NCBI GenBank assembly: GCA_963704035.1
Contig: CAVPGR010000004.1
Coordinates: forward strand, 124,001 to 188,000
Direction of reading: 5' to 3'
Source: JAOSJL01 sp963704035
GTDB lineage: Bacteria > Actinomycetota > Acidimicrobiia > IMCC26256 > JAOSJL01
DNA: 64,000 nt
Shown one piece after another: positions 15,491-26,545 of this stretch. The first letter of the stretch is position 1, and every line of letters begins with the position of its first letter. The notes below the pieces were generated by a model. It did no database searches, had not been told where the DNA came from, and was given only the letters and a program-made list of their open reading frames with translations. The position numbers were made by a program, and so were the translations under genes.

Positions 15491-17364
15491 CTAGCCCTCG
15501 AGAACCTCGTCGTCGAGGATGAAACCCCTGCCGTTGCAGACCTCACAGGTCTGAGAGAAGGCCTCCACGAGCCCCTCTGAGATCCGCTTTCTGGTCATCT
15601 CCACCAGCCCGAGCTCCGAGATCTCGAATGCCTGGGTTCGGGTCTTGTCGCGGGCCAGCGCCTCCTGGAACCGTTCGAGGACCTTGTCGCGGTTCTTCCG
15701 GATCTCCATGTCGATGAAGTCGATGACGATGATCCCTCCGATGTCACGCAGGCGAAGCTGGCGGGCCACCTCCTCGGCGGCCTCGAGGTTGTTCTCGTAC
15801 ACCGTCTGCTCGAGATTCTTCGAACCCACGTTCTTGCCGGTGTTGACGTCGATCACCGTCAACGCCTCGGTGCGCTCGATGATGAGCGACCCTCCCGACG
15901 GAAGCCAGACCTTGCGGTCGAGGGCCTTGTGCAGCTGCTCATGAACGTGGTGGCGTTCGAACACCGGAAGTGTTTCGTCGTCGTAGTACTCGACGCGGTC
16001 GGCCAGCTCGGGAGTGATGGCCGAGACGTAGTCGCGCACCTGCTCGTAGAGCTCGCGGTCGTCGATCACGACTCCGCGGTACTCCCTGGTGAACTCCTCA
16101 CGGATGATCCGCAGAGCCAGCGAGGGCTCCTGATAGACGACTCGTGGAGGCTTCGCTGCCTTGGCCACCTTCTGGATCTCGGCCCACTGAGCCTGGAGGC
16201 GTTCGACGTCCCGCCGCAGTTCATCGGGACTCGCACCTTCAGCCGCCGTGCGCACGATGAGACCGGCGTCCTTGGGGCGAACGTCATCGAGAACCCGTCG
16301 CAGACGCTTACGCTCCTGTTCGGGCAGTCTCTTCGAGATCCCGTACGTGTCGCGCTGTCCGGGCACCATGACGACGAACCGCCCGGCGAGGCTGACCTCC
16401 TGGGTGAGGCGCGCTCCCTTGTGACCGATCGGGTTCTTGATCGCCTGCACGAGAACGCCCTGACCGTTCTTCAGCAGCTTCTCGATCTTCGGGTTCTTCT
16501 CCTTCACCTTGCCGGGATCGACGGCGACGTCGGAGCGGTAGATCACGCCGTTCTTCGGCGTCCCGATGTCGACGAAGGCGGCCTCCATCCCTGGGAGCAC
16601 GTTCTGGACGCGTCCCAGGTAGATGTTGCCGTCGATCGACGTGGCGGCGTCCTCGGGCCTCGAGACGTAGTGCTCGACGAGACCCCGCCCCTCGAGGACC
16701 GCGATGTGGGTCGTGGCATCGTCGCCGACGTGCACGCACAGGAAATAGCGGCCCGAAGGTCGACCTTTGCGGGTTCGGCCGCGCCGTCGACGGAGCACGT
16801 CGTCGTCGAGCTCGTCCAGATCGTCCTGGACTCCGTCCTGATCCACGCCGAGATCGGCCGTCACGACATCGGTCGTGTCCTCGCCACTCCCGTCTCCGCG
16901 ACGCGAGCGCCGCCCACCCTGACCGTCGCCGTCACGGCCCTGCTGGTTCGACTTGTCTCCCTGACCCTTCTGGTTCCCGTCCTCCTGGTTCCGGTCTCGT
17001 TGACTCCGATCCTTTTGGCTCTGGCCTCCGCGACCCCGGCCGCGCCCTCGGCCACCACGGCGGCGGCGACGCGGACGCGACGATCCACCACCATCACCGG
17101 AACCATCACCGGAACCATCACCGGAGTCATCACCGGAGTCATCGCGGAGTCATCACCGGATTCCTGGGAGCGCGGTCGTCGCGGGGGCGGAGGAGGTGCC
17201 GGACGGCTGTCGCCGATCTTCGGCTTGCGCGGGACCTCGGCGTCCTCTCTGGCTTGTTCCGTGACGTCGTCGGCGGTCAGGCCTCGGTCGGCGGCAGCAT
17301 CGCTCCAGTCACCGTCTGTGTCGTCGGAGGCCGGGCGGCCCCCCGTGGTCGTGTCGTCGGACAT
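15491..17364 (-). CDS. rng: Ribonuclease E/G (frame broken once in the N-terminal linker)
   Basis: An endoribonuclease for rRNA and mRNA processing. The catalytic part is complete: S1-like GNIYLGRVQNVLPGMEAAFV, 5'-sensor and RNase H-like parts, LTVIDVNTGKNVG and GGIIVIDFIDME with the Mg-binding aspartates, and the zinc-link-like CEVCNGRG near the C terminus. The protein starts at 17364 (MSDDTTTGGRPASDDTDGDW) and has a long low-complexity Gly/Asp/Ser and Arg/Gln linker. The frame breaks at about 17,144, inside a 12-bp repeat where one unit is only 11 bp. Restoring one base joins the two frames into about 624 residues. In-frame ATG at 16864 would give a shorter protein with the full catalytic part. 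Confidence 0.9.
17090..17160. repeat. 12-bp tandem repeat, 6 units, one unit 11 bp (coding)
   Basis: Units ACCATCACCGGA (three) then GTCATCACCGGA-type. The fifth unit (17,138-17,148) is GTCATCGCGGA, one base short. In the rng sense they encode Gly-Asp-(Gly/Asp)-Ser repeats. The short unit causes the rng frame break. Confidence 0.9.
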
Positions 17365-17376
17365 TCGTTCCTTCTC

Positions 17377-18105
17377 TCATGATGCGCACGCCTTTTCGGC
17401 ACGCGTACGCGTGTCGGCATCCAGCGGCTCCAGCCGCGCGCCGTCACGCTCGATCCATTGCTTCGTTCTTCGCACCCGACCAGCCTGCCAGCCGGGACCC
17501 AGCTCAGCGGTGACCTCTCCGGGACGGGCGCTGCCGGCGCCGGTGGTCAGCTCGACCACCACAGCGACCGACGGCTCGTCGGCCACCTCCATCCGGAGCA
17601 CAGCGGGCCGCAGATCACCTTCTCGTTTCCGGCCCTTTCGAACCCGGACGACAGGGACGACGTCACGTCCCATGAGGTCGGTCACCGCATCCCTCAGTAC
17701 CTCAGGAACGACAGGACGCCACTCGTCGTCGACGATCTCCAGGCGGAACTCCACACCGCTGACACTCTCCTGAAGCGCCGGCGCACGTTCATCCAGCGCT
17801 GCCGCTCCCGTGACGTCCATCCCCTCGGGTAGCACCCCCGAGAGGTCGCGAGCCACGACGCCGGGTTCGATCGGGTCTGCGAAGGCAATGTCGAGATACT
17901 CGGCGTCGCTCTCGGCAGCGACCGGTAGCGCCAGGCCGAAGCTCATCTTGGGTCGGGGCGAAAAGCCCTCGGTGAACGCAACCGGCAACCGGACAACGCG
18001 AATGGCCCGGTCGAACGCCCGTGCCACGTCTCGATGTGAGATGAACCGCACCTTCCCGCGCTTGGTGAAGCGGAAACGTACCGGAATCCCCACGTCGCCC
18101 TTCAT
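17377..18105 (-). CDS. DUF2344 (TIGR03936) radical-SAM-linked protein
   Basis: 242 residues, intact. Typical start VRFRFTKRGKVRFISHRDVA, then FTEGFSPRPKMSFGLALPV and AEYLDIAF. This family always travels with the TIGR03960 radical SAM protein, and in some species the two are fused. Here its ATG overlaps the radical SAM stop as ATGA. The reaction of the pair is not established to my knowledge; a link to RNA modification or RNase E/G function is suggested only by the constant neighbourhood of rng. Confidence 0.9.
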   Translation of the reverse strand: MKGDVGIPVRFRFTKRGKVRFISHRDVARAFDRAIRVVRLPVAFTEGFSPRPKMSFGLALPVAAESDAEYLDIAFADPIEPGVVARDLSGVLPEGMDVTGAAALDERAPALQESVSGVEFRLEIVDDEWRPVVPEVLRDAVTDLMGRDVVPVVRVRKGRKREGDLRPAVLRMEVADEPSVAVVVELTTGAGSARPGEVTAELGPGWQAGRVRRTKQWIERDGARLEPLDADTRTRAEKACAS

Positions 18106-20057
18106 GGGCCCGTTCCCGCTGCCGCAGCCGCGATCCGTTCGGGCACAGATCCGCCGGCACCGAGATCCTGCCCGGTCCCCTGACTCCCACCGGCAGGTGG
18201 CACGGGCGACGCGACGACGTGCTCCAGCCCGTACTCCGTGCAGGCACCGCAGTCGTAGCAGGGAGTCCAGCGGCAGTCGGGCAGGCCGTGCGCGCCGAGA
18301 GCCGCCTGCCAGTCCTGCCAGAGGAAGTCACGGTGTAGGCCGGCGTGGATGTGGTCCCACGGCAGGATCTCGTCCTCCGTGCGGTGTCGGGTGACGTACC
18401 AGTCGGGATCCAGCCCCTCGGCGGCCATCGCCTCGAGCCACGGGGCGAGGCGGAAGTGCTCACTCCACTCCTGGAACGTTCCACCTGCTCGCCACACTCG
18501 ATTCGATGACGGCTCCGATGCGCCGGTCGCCTCTCGAGGCGAGACCCTCGGCGAAGCTCGCCGCGGGGTCGTGCCATCGGACCTTCGCCTTCGTCGCCGC
18601 GTAGTTCGTCGCGTACGAGCTGGATCTTACGATCGAGCTCGTCGACGCCGTTCTGACCGAACCACTGAAACGGTGTGTGGGGTTTGGGAACGAATCCTCC
18701 GAGCGACACCGTGCAGCTCGCCTGCTTCGTGTGGGCACGACCCACTTCGACGACGTTGCGGGCGAGCTCGGCGATTCCGAGTGTGTCGTCGTCCATCTCA
18801 GTGGGGAGTCCCGTGAGGAAATACAGCTTCACGCGACGCCAACCCTGCGAGTAGGCACCTTCGACGGCAGCGTAGAGATCGTCCTCGGTGATCCTCTTGT
18901 TGATGACCTGGCGGATCCGCCAGCTTCCCCCTTCAGGAGCGAACGTGAGGCCGGTGCGTCGAACCTTCTGGATCTGGCTGGCGATCCCGACCGTGAACGC
19001 GTCCACACGAAGCGACGGCAATGACAGGCTGACGTTGCCGCAACCCTCCTGGTCGTCGACGAGGCCGGCGACGAGACCGTCGATGCCCGAGAAGTCGGCG
19101 CTCGAGAGCGACGTGAGCGCCACCTCGTCGTAGCCGGTTCGACGCAGGCCGTCCTCCACCATCGTGCGCACCTGATCCACGGGCCGCTCGCGCACCGGGC
19201 GCGTGATCATGCCCGCCTGACAGAAGCGACAGCCCCGGGTGCAGCCCCGGAATACCTCGACGTTCAGACGGTCGTGGACCACTTCGATCAGAGGGACGAG
19301 CTGGTTGCGGGGATAGGGCCAGTCGGCGAGATCGGCGATCGTGCGCTTCTCGACCAGCTCGGGGACATCGCCGAAGCGAGGTCGTACCTCGGCGATGGCA
19401 GAACCGTCGTAGTCGACCTCGTACATGGACGGTACGTATACGCCGGGGATCGTGGTGAGCTCGCGCAGAACGGCCTCGCGACTCGCGCGGCCACCACGCT
19501 TCCACGCTCCGATGACCTCCGTGATCTCCCCCACCGCCTCCTCGCCGTCACCGATGACGAAGACGTCGACGAAGTCGGCGAGCGGCTCCGGGTTGAAGGT
19601 GCAGTGACCACCCGCCATGACGATCGGGTGGTCGGGACGACGCTCGGACGCCCTCACGGGGACACGGGCGAGATCCAGGCACTCGAGCAGGTTCGTGTAG
19701 ACGAGTTCGGCCGAGAGGTTGAACGCCACGACGTCGAAATCGACGGCAGCGTTGTGCTGATCGACCGAGAAGAACGGCACGCCCTCGGCCCTCATCACCG
19801 TCGCCATGTCGCCCCAGGGCGCGTAGGAACGCTCGGCGGACAGCGTCGTCGCGCTCGTTGAGGATTTCGTAGAGGATCTGGAGCCCCTGGTTGGGCAGAC
19901 CCACCTCGTAGGTGTCCGGATAGACGAGCAGCCAGGAGACGTCGAGCGGGCGGTGTTCCGGTCGGAGGCTGCCCTGCTCCATCCCGATGTAACGGGCGGG
20001 TTTCTCCACCCTGGCCAGGAGCGGTTCGATCCGCGGCCAGAGGTTCTCCATGTGCAT
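18102..20057 (-). CDS. TIGR03960-type B12-binding-like radical SAM protein (frame broken three times)
   Basis: Assembled from three frames. The N terminus is MENLWPRIEPLLARVEKPAR with PDTYEVGLPNQGLQILYEIL. The middle has VAFNLSAELVYTNLLECLDL, HCTFNPEPLADFVDVFVIGD and the radical SAM cysteine motif FRGCTRGCRFCQAG (CxxxCxxC, binding the 4Fe-4S cluster). The C terminus has WHDPAASFAEGLASRGDRR, WRAGGTFQEWSEHFRLAPW and a Cys-rich end (CYDCGACTEYG). Breaks fall at about 19,834-19,839, 18,597-18,602 and 18,496-18,499, and each is repaired by deleting one base. The corrected length is about 650 residues, normal for the family. It is coupled to the DUF2344 gene. Confidence 0.88.
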
Positions 20058-20148
20058 CCCAGCCTACCGTTCGACGCGTCGTCCCCGAGCCTCGGCCCGC
20101 CGAGGACGTTCCCGGGACGTACCGAGGAGAAGTACCGAGGAGGCGCCC

Positions 20149-21301
20149 CTAGGAGAAGCGCCGCATGTGGACGTTGGCCACGAGGCCGACCAATGCGAAG
20201 GTCGTGATCGTTGACGACCCACCGTGGCTCATGAAGGGCAGGGGAATACCCGTCACCGGCATGATCCCCATCGTCATCCCCACACTCTGGAAGATCTGGA
20301 AGGCGAACATCGACATCACGCCGATACAGCACAGCGTCCCGAAGAGGTCGCGCGCGAGTTGCGCAGCCCGCCACGTCCTCCACACGAGGATGCCGAAGAG
20401 CGCCAGGAGAGTGGCGCCACCGAGGAAGCCGAGCTCCTCTCCCACAACCGTGAAGATGAAGTCGGTGTGCTGCTCGGGAACGAAGTCGAGCTTCGTCTGA
20501 GTACCCTCGAAGAGACCGGTTCCCGCGACTCCACCGGCACCGATGGCGGTCTTCGACTGGTCGACGTTGTACGTGTTCTCCGAAGCCTCGCCCTGGTTGA
20601 GGAACCCCGTGAGCCTGTCGACCTGGTAGTCCTGGATCACTCCGGCCCGCGATGCTCCGAGCACGAGCGTTGCACAGAGAACCAAGAGCACGACGAGGTG
20701 CCGGGCTCGGACGCCGGCGGCCGTGAGCATCCCGAGCACGATGACGCCGAGAACCATCGCCGTGCCGATGTCGGGCTGGAGGAGCACGAGGCCGATGGGA
20801 ACAGCCGCCAGACCGACCGCGACGGCGAGGCGCCAGCGCGTCGAGGTCTCCCCGATGTTGGTGGAGATACGCAGCCAGTGCGACGATGAGGAAGAACTTG
20901 GCGAACTCGGAGGGTTGGAGCTGAAACGACCCCACCTGGATCCACGCCTGCGATCCCCGCGAATTGGAACCCAGTGGTGACAGGACGGCGAGAAGCCCGG
21001 CGACGGCGATCGCGTAGAAGAACGGCGCGTAGTCGCGCATCTTGCGGTAGTCGACAGCGAGCGTCACGACCAGCGCGCCACATCCAAGAGCGACGAACAC
21101 CGCTTGGCGCTTCAGGAAGAAGTAGGGATCGCCACCGTCGATCTCCAACGAGTTGCGAGTGGCGCTGTAGATCATGAGAAGACCGAGCGCTGCAATCGCA
21201 AAGGTGGCGCCCAACAAGACCAGATCGAGGTGGCGCAGCGGCGTGGCCTCCAGACGATCCCGACGCCGGGTCTGGAGAGGCGGGTTCGCGACCGCGCTCA
21301 T
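20149..21301 (-). CDS. rodA: RodA/FtsW-type peptidoglycan glycosyltransferase (frame broken once)
   Basis: An SEDS-family integral membrane polymerase that builds peptidoglycan for elongation with PBP2. The N-terminal frame covers several membrane helices and GSQAWIQVGSFQLQPSEFAK, the SEDS signature. The second frame has VLLQPDIGTAMVLGVIVLG, EQHTDFIFTVVGEELGFLGG and the ending FMSHGGSSTITTFALVGLVA. The break is near 20,848-20,853 in a GGGG run; one G fewer joins them. The corrected length is about 383. The start ATG overlaps the mrdA stop (ATGA). Confidence 0.92.
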
Positions 21302-23292
21302 TCGATGGCTCCGGGCTGGTCCCCGATGCTCGGGGTTTCATCGTCGCTGACCACACCGGCCAGGGCGTCCATGACGCTGCGAACGATGGGAGCCGCTACC
21401 TCGCTCCCGAACCCGGCCTCCTCGATCACCGCCGCCACGATGTACTGGGGTTGACCGACGGGGGCGCGTGCCGGCCAGATGCCGACGTACAACGACGTGT
21501 CCTGCTTGCCCCCGACCTCGGCGGTCCCCGTCTTTCCTGCCGTGTTGGCTTTGTCGGGGAAGCCGTCGAAGATCCCCGGGCCGCCGACGGTTCCCTCACC
21601 GCTGTTCACCACTCCGATGAGTCCGTCGATGATGGCGTTGCGCCACGCGGGCATGACCTCGTTGGTGCGGATCACGGTGTCCTCGGTGGTGCGCGCCACC
21701 GAGCCGTCCGGCTCGAGGATCTCGGAGACGAGCTTGGGCTGGAAGAGCGTTCCGCCGTTCATGAATGTCGCGTAGGCGTTCGCGAGTTGCAGCGGCGTGG
21801 CGAGGAAGTCGCCCTGACCCACCGCAAGGTTGACGTTGTCGCCGGGGAACCAGGTGCACCGGTCGGCCTCTTCCTGCCCGGCGGGCTCGTCGCAGCTTCC
21901 GACACCGCTGGCCTCGGCGAAGCCGCGCTTCCACTCCGAGTCGGGGACACGACCGGTCTGTTCATCGGGAAGAGGGATACCGCTCGGTGCCTCGAACCCG
22001 TAGTTTCGCGCCACGGTCTGGATCGCTTCACTCTCGGGCTCCTCGCGACTCCAGAGCTCTCCGCCCACACCGTAGAAGTAGACGTCGCTCGACACCGTGA
22101 GTGCCCCGCTGAGGTTGACGGGGCCGTAGCTGTTCTCGGGCCCACCGGCGTTCGTGAACTCACGGTCGCCGATCACGTAAACGCCCCCGTCGACGATCGT
22201 TGTCTCGGGCGTACGGAGGCCGGATTCGAGAGCGGCGAGCCCCGAGATCAGCTTGAACGTCGAACCCAACGCGTACTGCCCCTGGATCGCACGGTTGCTC
22301 AACGGGAAGGCACTCTGCTCCTCGTTGTAGAAGGCGAACAGCTTCGGGTCGATGCCGCCCACGAACTCGGACGGGTCGTACGACGGATACGACGCCATCG
22401 CCACCACCGACCCGTCACGGGCGTCGAGAACGACGATGGATCCGGCATCCGCGTTGAAGGTCTCGAAGGTGAGCACCTCGTTCTCGTCCTGGCGTGTGGC
22501 GGCGGCGTCGAGCCCCTGGGAGAGTGCCGCCTCGGCGGCACGTTGGATCTCGGCGTCGATCGTGAGCTTCACGTCCTTTCCGGGCTCACCCTCACGTAGG
22601 TCGAGCGTTCCGACGACGTTGCGGTCGGCGTCGACCTCGAGGGTCTCGCGGCGCGGCACCCCGCGCAGCTCCGGCTCGAAGGTGAGCTCCACACCCGCCT
22701 TACCGATGTCCTCCCCGATTTGGTAATCGGCGTCGGAGTCGGCACGTAGATCGAGCTCTTCCTCGTTGATCTCACCGACGTAGCCGAGGACGTGTGCGGC
22801 GAGCACACCCTCCGGATACTCGCGAATCGGCTGCTGGACGGCTTCGACCCCCGGGAAATCCTCCTGGTGCTCACGGATGTAGAGCAAGGCATCCTTGGAG
22901 ACGGTTCCGGGCGGGACGTCGATGGCCACGATGATCGGCTGCAATGGTGAGTTGCGTTCGTCGCCGAAGCGTTCCTCGATCGATTCCCTGTCGACGCGCA
23001 GGAGTTCGGAGAGACGCCCGATGCTGAGCTCGCGGTCCTCGTCGGAAATCGCCGGGTCCATCACGATGGCCGATGCTTCACGGTTGGTGACGAGGGGCGT
23101 CCCGTTACGATCGAGGATCCTGCCTCGCGGCGACTCGGTCTGGATGACCTCGGTGCGGTTCGTCTCGGCAACGGAGGCGAACTCCTGACCGGATCCGACC
23201 TGGAGGAACCAGAGCCGCACGAAGAGCGCGCAGAAGAGGCCCAGAACCACCACTCCGATCAGAGAGATGCGGAACTTGCTGCCTTCGCTCAT
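21298..23292 (-). CDS. mrdA: Penicillin-binding protein 2 (transpeptidase)
   Basis: 664 residues, intact. It has a short cytoplasmic N terminus, one membrane anchor (ISLIGVVVLGLFCALFVRLW), a dimerisation/pedestal domain (SPRGRILDRNGTPLVTNREA) and a transpeptidase domain with active-site SxxK in GSTFKLI near residue 342, an SxN-like SSD, and KTG in TAGKTGTAEVGG near residue 586. It cross-links peptidoglycan during elongation and partners with RodA encoded next. It is the last complete morphogenesis gene before rodA in mreB-mreC-mreD-mrdA-rodA. Confidence 0.95.
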   Translation of the reverse strand: MSEGSKFRISLIGVVVLGLFCALFVRLWFLQVGSGQEFASVAETNRTEVIQTESPRGRILDRNGTPLVTNREASAIVMDPAISDEDRELSIGRLSELLRVDRESIEERFGDERNSPLQPIIVAIDVPPGTVSKDALLYIREHQEDFPGVEAVQQPIREYPEGVLAAHVLGYVGEINEEELDLRADSDADYQIGEDIGKAGVELTFEPELRGVPRRETLEVDADRNVVGTLDLREGEPGKDVKLTIDAEIQRAAEAALSQGLDAAATRQDENEVLTFETFNADAGSIVVLDARDGSVVAMASYPSYDPSEFVGGIDPKLFAFYNEEQSAFPLSNRAIQGQYALGSTFKLISGLAALESGLRTPETTIVDGGVYVIGDREFTNAGGPENSYGPVNLSGALTVSSDVYFYGVGGELWSREEPESEAIQTVARNYGFEAPSGIPLPDEQTGRVPDSEWKRGFAEASGVGSCDEPAGQEEADRCTWFPGDNVNLAVGQGDFLATPLQLANAYATFMNGGTLFQPKLVSEILEPDGSVARTTEDTVIRTNEVMPAWRNAIIDGLIGVVNSGEGTVGGPGIFDGFPDKANTAGKTGTAEVGGKQDTSLYVGIWPARAPVGQPQYIVAAVIEEAGFGSEVAAPIVRSVMDALAGVVSDDETPSIGDQPGAIE

Positions 23293-23929
23293 GTCCCCAG
23301 CCTGATGGATCCGCGTGAGTGCCGGCGCACGGGCGCGGCGATGCGGGCCCCGAGCGAGGTGTCACTCCGTACAGCGTCGGTGGCTCCCGCGGAGTTCCCC
23401 GGGCGGTTCACGAGCAGCCTCATCGCCCACGCCAGGTTCCTACGGCGGTCGGGTCCCGGTCGGCCCAGGTGGCAAAGGGGAAGATGACCGGCGACAGGAC
23501 CGCGTCGTAGAGCGCGGACACGAACACGATCGTGAGGGTGCGGGCCGTCATGAGCTGATCCTGGCCTGCCAGGATCCCCACCGTGACGAACAGCAGGCCT
23601 CCGAAGAGACCCGCCATACCCCCGATGAGCGGGGTGATCCAGATCGACGCCCGAATGAGTCCCGACTCCACGAGCCCCACGATGTAGCCGGTGACCGAAT
23701 ACGCCAACGCCGAGAGCCCGAGGGGAGTCTCGAGGAAGAGGTCGACGAGGAGACCGGCCGCGAACCCGAACAGAAGACCGCTCTCGGGTCCGGATCGGTA
23801 ACCGATGGCCGCCGTAGCGACCAGAGCCACGGCGGGTGCGGCGTCGAGGATCTCCAGGCGCGGGAAGACCGCCACCTGGAGAAGTACCGTCACCACGAGT
23901 AGCAGCACGAGCCGGAGTTGACGGGCCAT
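23289..23929 (-). CDS. mreD: Rod shape-determining protein MreD (probable frame break near C terminus)
   Basis: A membrane protein with about five hydrophobic segments (LVLLLVVTVLLQVAVF, PAVALVATAAIGYRSG, GLLFGFAAGLLVDLF, ALAYSVTGYIVGLVE, LTIVFVSALYDAVLSPVI). The uncorrected frame stops at 23,420, leaving 127 unexplained bases before mrdA. If one C is restored near 23,451-23,457 the frame continues through RRNLAWAMRLLVNRPGNSAG to a TGA that overlaps the mrdA ATG as ATGA, with GC-rich third positions throughout. That gives 213 residues. This extension is inference; the safe part is 23,420-23,929. The ATG at 23929 was preferred to a GTG one codon upstream. Confidence 0.83.
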
Positions 23930-23993
23930 CACACGACCCCTGTCTGCGAAGTCCCGACCCACGATGCTCCTGTCGCCGCTCCTGTCGCCGGAA

Positions 23994-24821
23994 TCATGGC
24001 GCGGGCCAGATCAGGATCTTGACCAACTCGAGCTCGGCGAGGTCCACGATCGGCTCGAGCCGGATGCGCTGCTGGACCTCTCCGGGCGCTCGGTCGGCCT
24101 CGGCGACGGTTCCGACGGGGATCCCCGGAGGAAAGCGGCTCATCTCGCCGAGGGTCACCGCCACCTGTCCTTCGCCGACGTCGGCGTCGGGATCGACGAA
24201 GTCGACCGCGAGCTTCTTACGCCCGACCTGACCGACGGCGGAACCTGTCTGGTTTTCGATTCGGATGCTCACGCCAGAGGCTTCGTCGGTGATCAGCAGG
24301 ACTTTGGACGAGGTCTCGCCGGCGAGCACGACGCGCCCGACCAGACCGTCGCCCGCGACGACCGGCATTCCCTCAGTGATACCCGACGACTTTCCCTTGT
24401 TCACGGTGATGGTCTGCTCGAACGAGTTCGGAGCGGGAGCGATGACGGCGGCGGCCACGCCGTCGAGGTCGCCGGCGAACGGGAGCTCGAGGAGCCGACG
24501 AAGTTCTTGGTTCTCGGAGATGGCACCCTCGGCACGGGCCAACGAACCCTCCAGTTCGCCGACCTGGCGGCGCAGCTCGTCCCGTTCGCGGGCGACGTCG
24601 CCGGAATTGGCCACGCCGTCGAACCACTCGCTCACAGGGTTCACGGTGCCGTCGACCGCCGACTGGATCGGGGATGACACATCCAGGGCGAGACGGCGGG
24701 CGGAATCGAACAGGCCGGAGGCCTGCCCACGTTGGTCGAGGGTGATCAGCGTGACCGCGCTGAGCACGACGAGTATCAGTAGGTAACGCCGGCTTCCCGG
24801 TCCTCCTCGAGCTACGGCCAC
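23994..24821 (-). CDS. mreC: Rod shape-determining protein MreC
   Basis: 275 residues, intact. It has one N-terminal membrane anchor (RYLLILVVLSAVTLITLD), a coiled-coil (VARERDELRRQVGELEGSLA) at about residues 75-110, and the periplasmic beta domain (TVNKGKSSGITEGMPVVAGD, GLVGRVVLAGETSSKVLLI, MSRFPPGIPVGTVAE). It links MreB filaments to the wall-synthesis enzymes. The start is GTG at 24821; mreB ends 24 bp upstream. Confidence 0.94.
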   Translation of the reverse strand: MAVARGGPGSRRYLLILVVLSAVTLITLDQRGQASGLFDSARRLALDVSSPIQSAVDGTVNPVSEWFDGVANSGDVARERDELRRQVGELEGSLARAEGAISENQELRRLLELPFAGDLDGVAAAVIAPAPNSFEQTITVNKGKSSGITEGMPVVAGDGLVGRVVLAGETSSKVLLITDEASGVSIRIENQTGSAVGQVGRKKLAVDFVDPDADVGEGQVAVTLGEMSRFPPGIPVGTVAEADRAPGEVQQRIRLEPIVDLAELELVKILIWPAP

Positions 24822-24845
24822 GCGCCCGGTGCCTTTCCGGGGCGG

Positions 24846-25883
<1,038 letters not shown>

Positions 25884-26040
25884 GGGTCAGTCCTCTGGGA
25901 AGCATGCGACGCGCACGGTGGTACGCGGTGACGACCGGCGCGTCGTTCCACCCCCCGGAGAGTGCGCGCCAAGCAGCCAAGGCTACGGGTTGTCGGTGAA
26001 TCGGTCCAGCCGAACCCGCCCGGCTCGGCGATGCTGCTGT

Positions 26041-26478
26041 TCAGACCGCCAGAACCGGGAAGAACAGTGCGATCTCACGCTCCGCGGATTCCGCGGAGTC
26101 GGAACCGTGAACGAGGTTTTCACCCGTCTCGAGGGCGAGATCTCCGCGAATCGTTCCGGGTGCGGCCTCCCGCGGGTTCGTCGCCCCCATGAGTGTGCGG
26201 ACGGTCTTCCACGTGTCGGGTCCGCCCTCGACGACCATCGCCACGAGCGGCGACCGCGTGATGAACGCGACCAGGTCTCCGAAGAACGGCTTCCCCTCGT
26301 GCTCGGCATAGTGACGCCCGGCGAGATCCGCGTCGATCCGGCGCAGTTCCATGGAGGTCACCCGAAGGCCCTTGGCCTCGAGTCGACGGATGATTTCCCC
26401 GGTCAGGCCACGCTCCACGGCGTCAGGCTTGCAGAGGACGAGGGTGCGCTCTCCCGCAGGAATGATGTTCTTGGGCAT
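26041..26478 (-). CDS. ndk: Nucleoside-diphosphate kinase
   Basis: 145 residues, intact. ERTLVLCKPDAVERGLTGEI at the N terminus and the active-site histidine in GENLVHGSDSAESAEREI. It equalises nucleoside triphosphate pools by phosphate transfer through the histidine. The start MPKNII at 26478 was chosen; the frame is open upstream but that part overlaps the repeat and the folC end. Confidence 0.96.
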   Translation of the reverse strand: MPKNIIPAGERTLVLCKPDAVERGLTGEIIRRLEAKGLRVTSMELRRIDADLAGRHYAEHEGKPFFGDLVAFITRSPLVAMVVEGGPDTWKTVRTLMGATNPREAAPGTIRGDLALETGENLVHGSDSAESAEREIALFFPVLAV

Positions 26479-26504
26479 GCGGCGCACAGTACCGGTGCCG
26501 CGGC

Positions 26505-26542
26505 GCTGTTCGCACAGCGAGGTGCTGTTCGCGCAGCGAGGA
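26505..26542. repeat. 19-bp tandem repeat, 2 copies, between folC and ndk
   Basis: GCTGTTCGC(A/G)CAGCGAGG(T/A) occurs twice in the 67-bp gap, starting just past the folC stop. Confidence 0.85.
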
Positions 26543-26545
26543 GCC

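Noticed and set aside
16861..17364. A separate 167-residue gene with MTPVMTPVMVPV repeats
   Set aside because: It is the rng N terminus read past a one-base break in a 12-bp repeat. The other frame gives Gly/Asp/Ser repeats continuous with rng.
20058..20148. Small gene or RNA between rodA and the radical SAM gene
   Set aside because: Only a 91-bp gap with an imperfect 'gtaccgaggaga' doublet; no frame or structure worth calling.
23293..23419. Plain intergenic gap between mreD and mrdA
   Set aside because: With one base restored, the mreD frame runs through it to an ATGA overlap with mrdA, so it is more likely coding.
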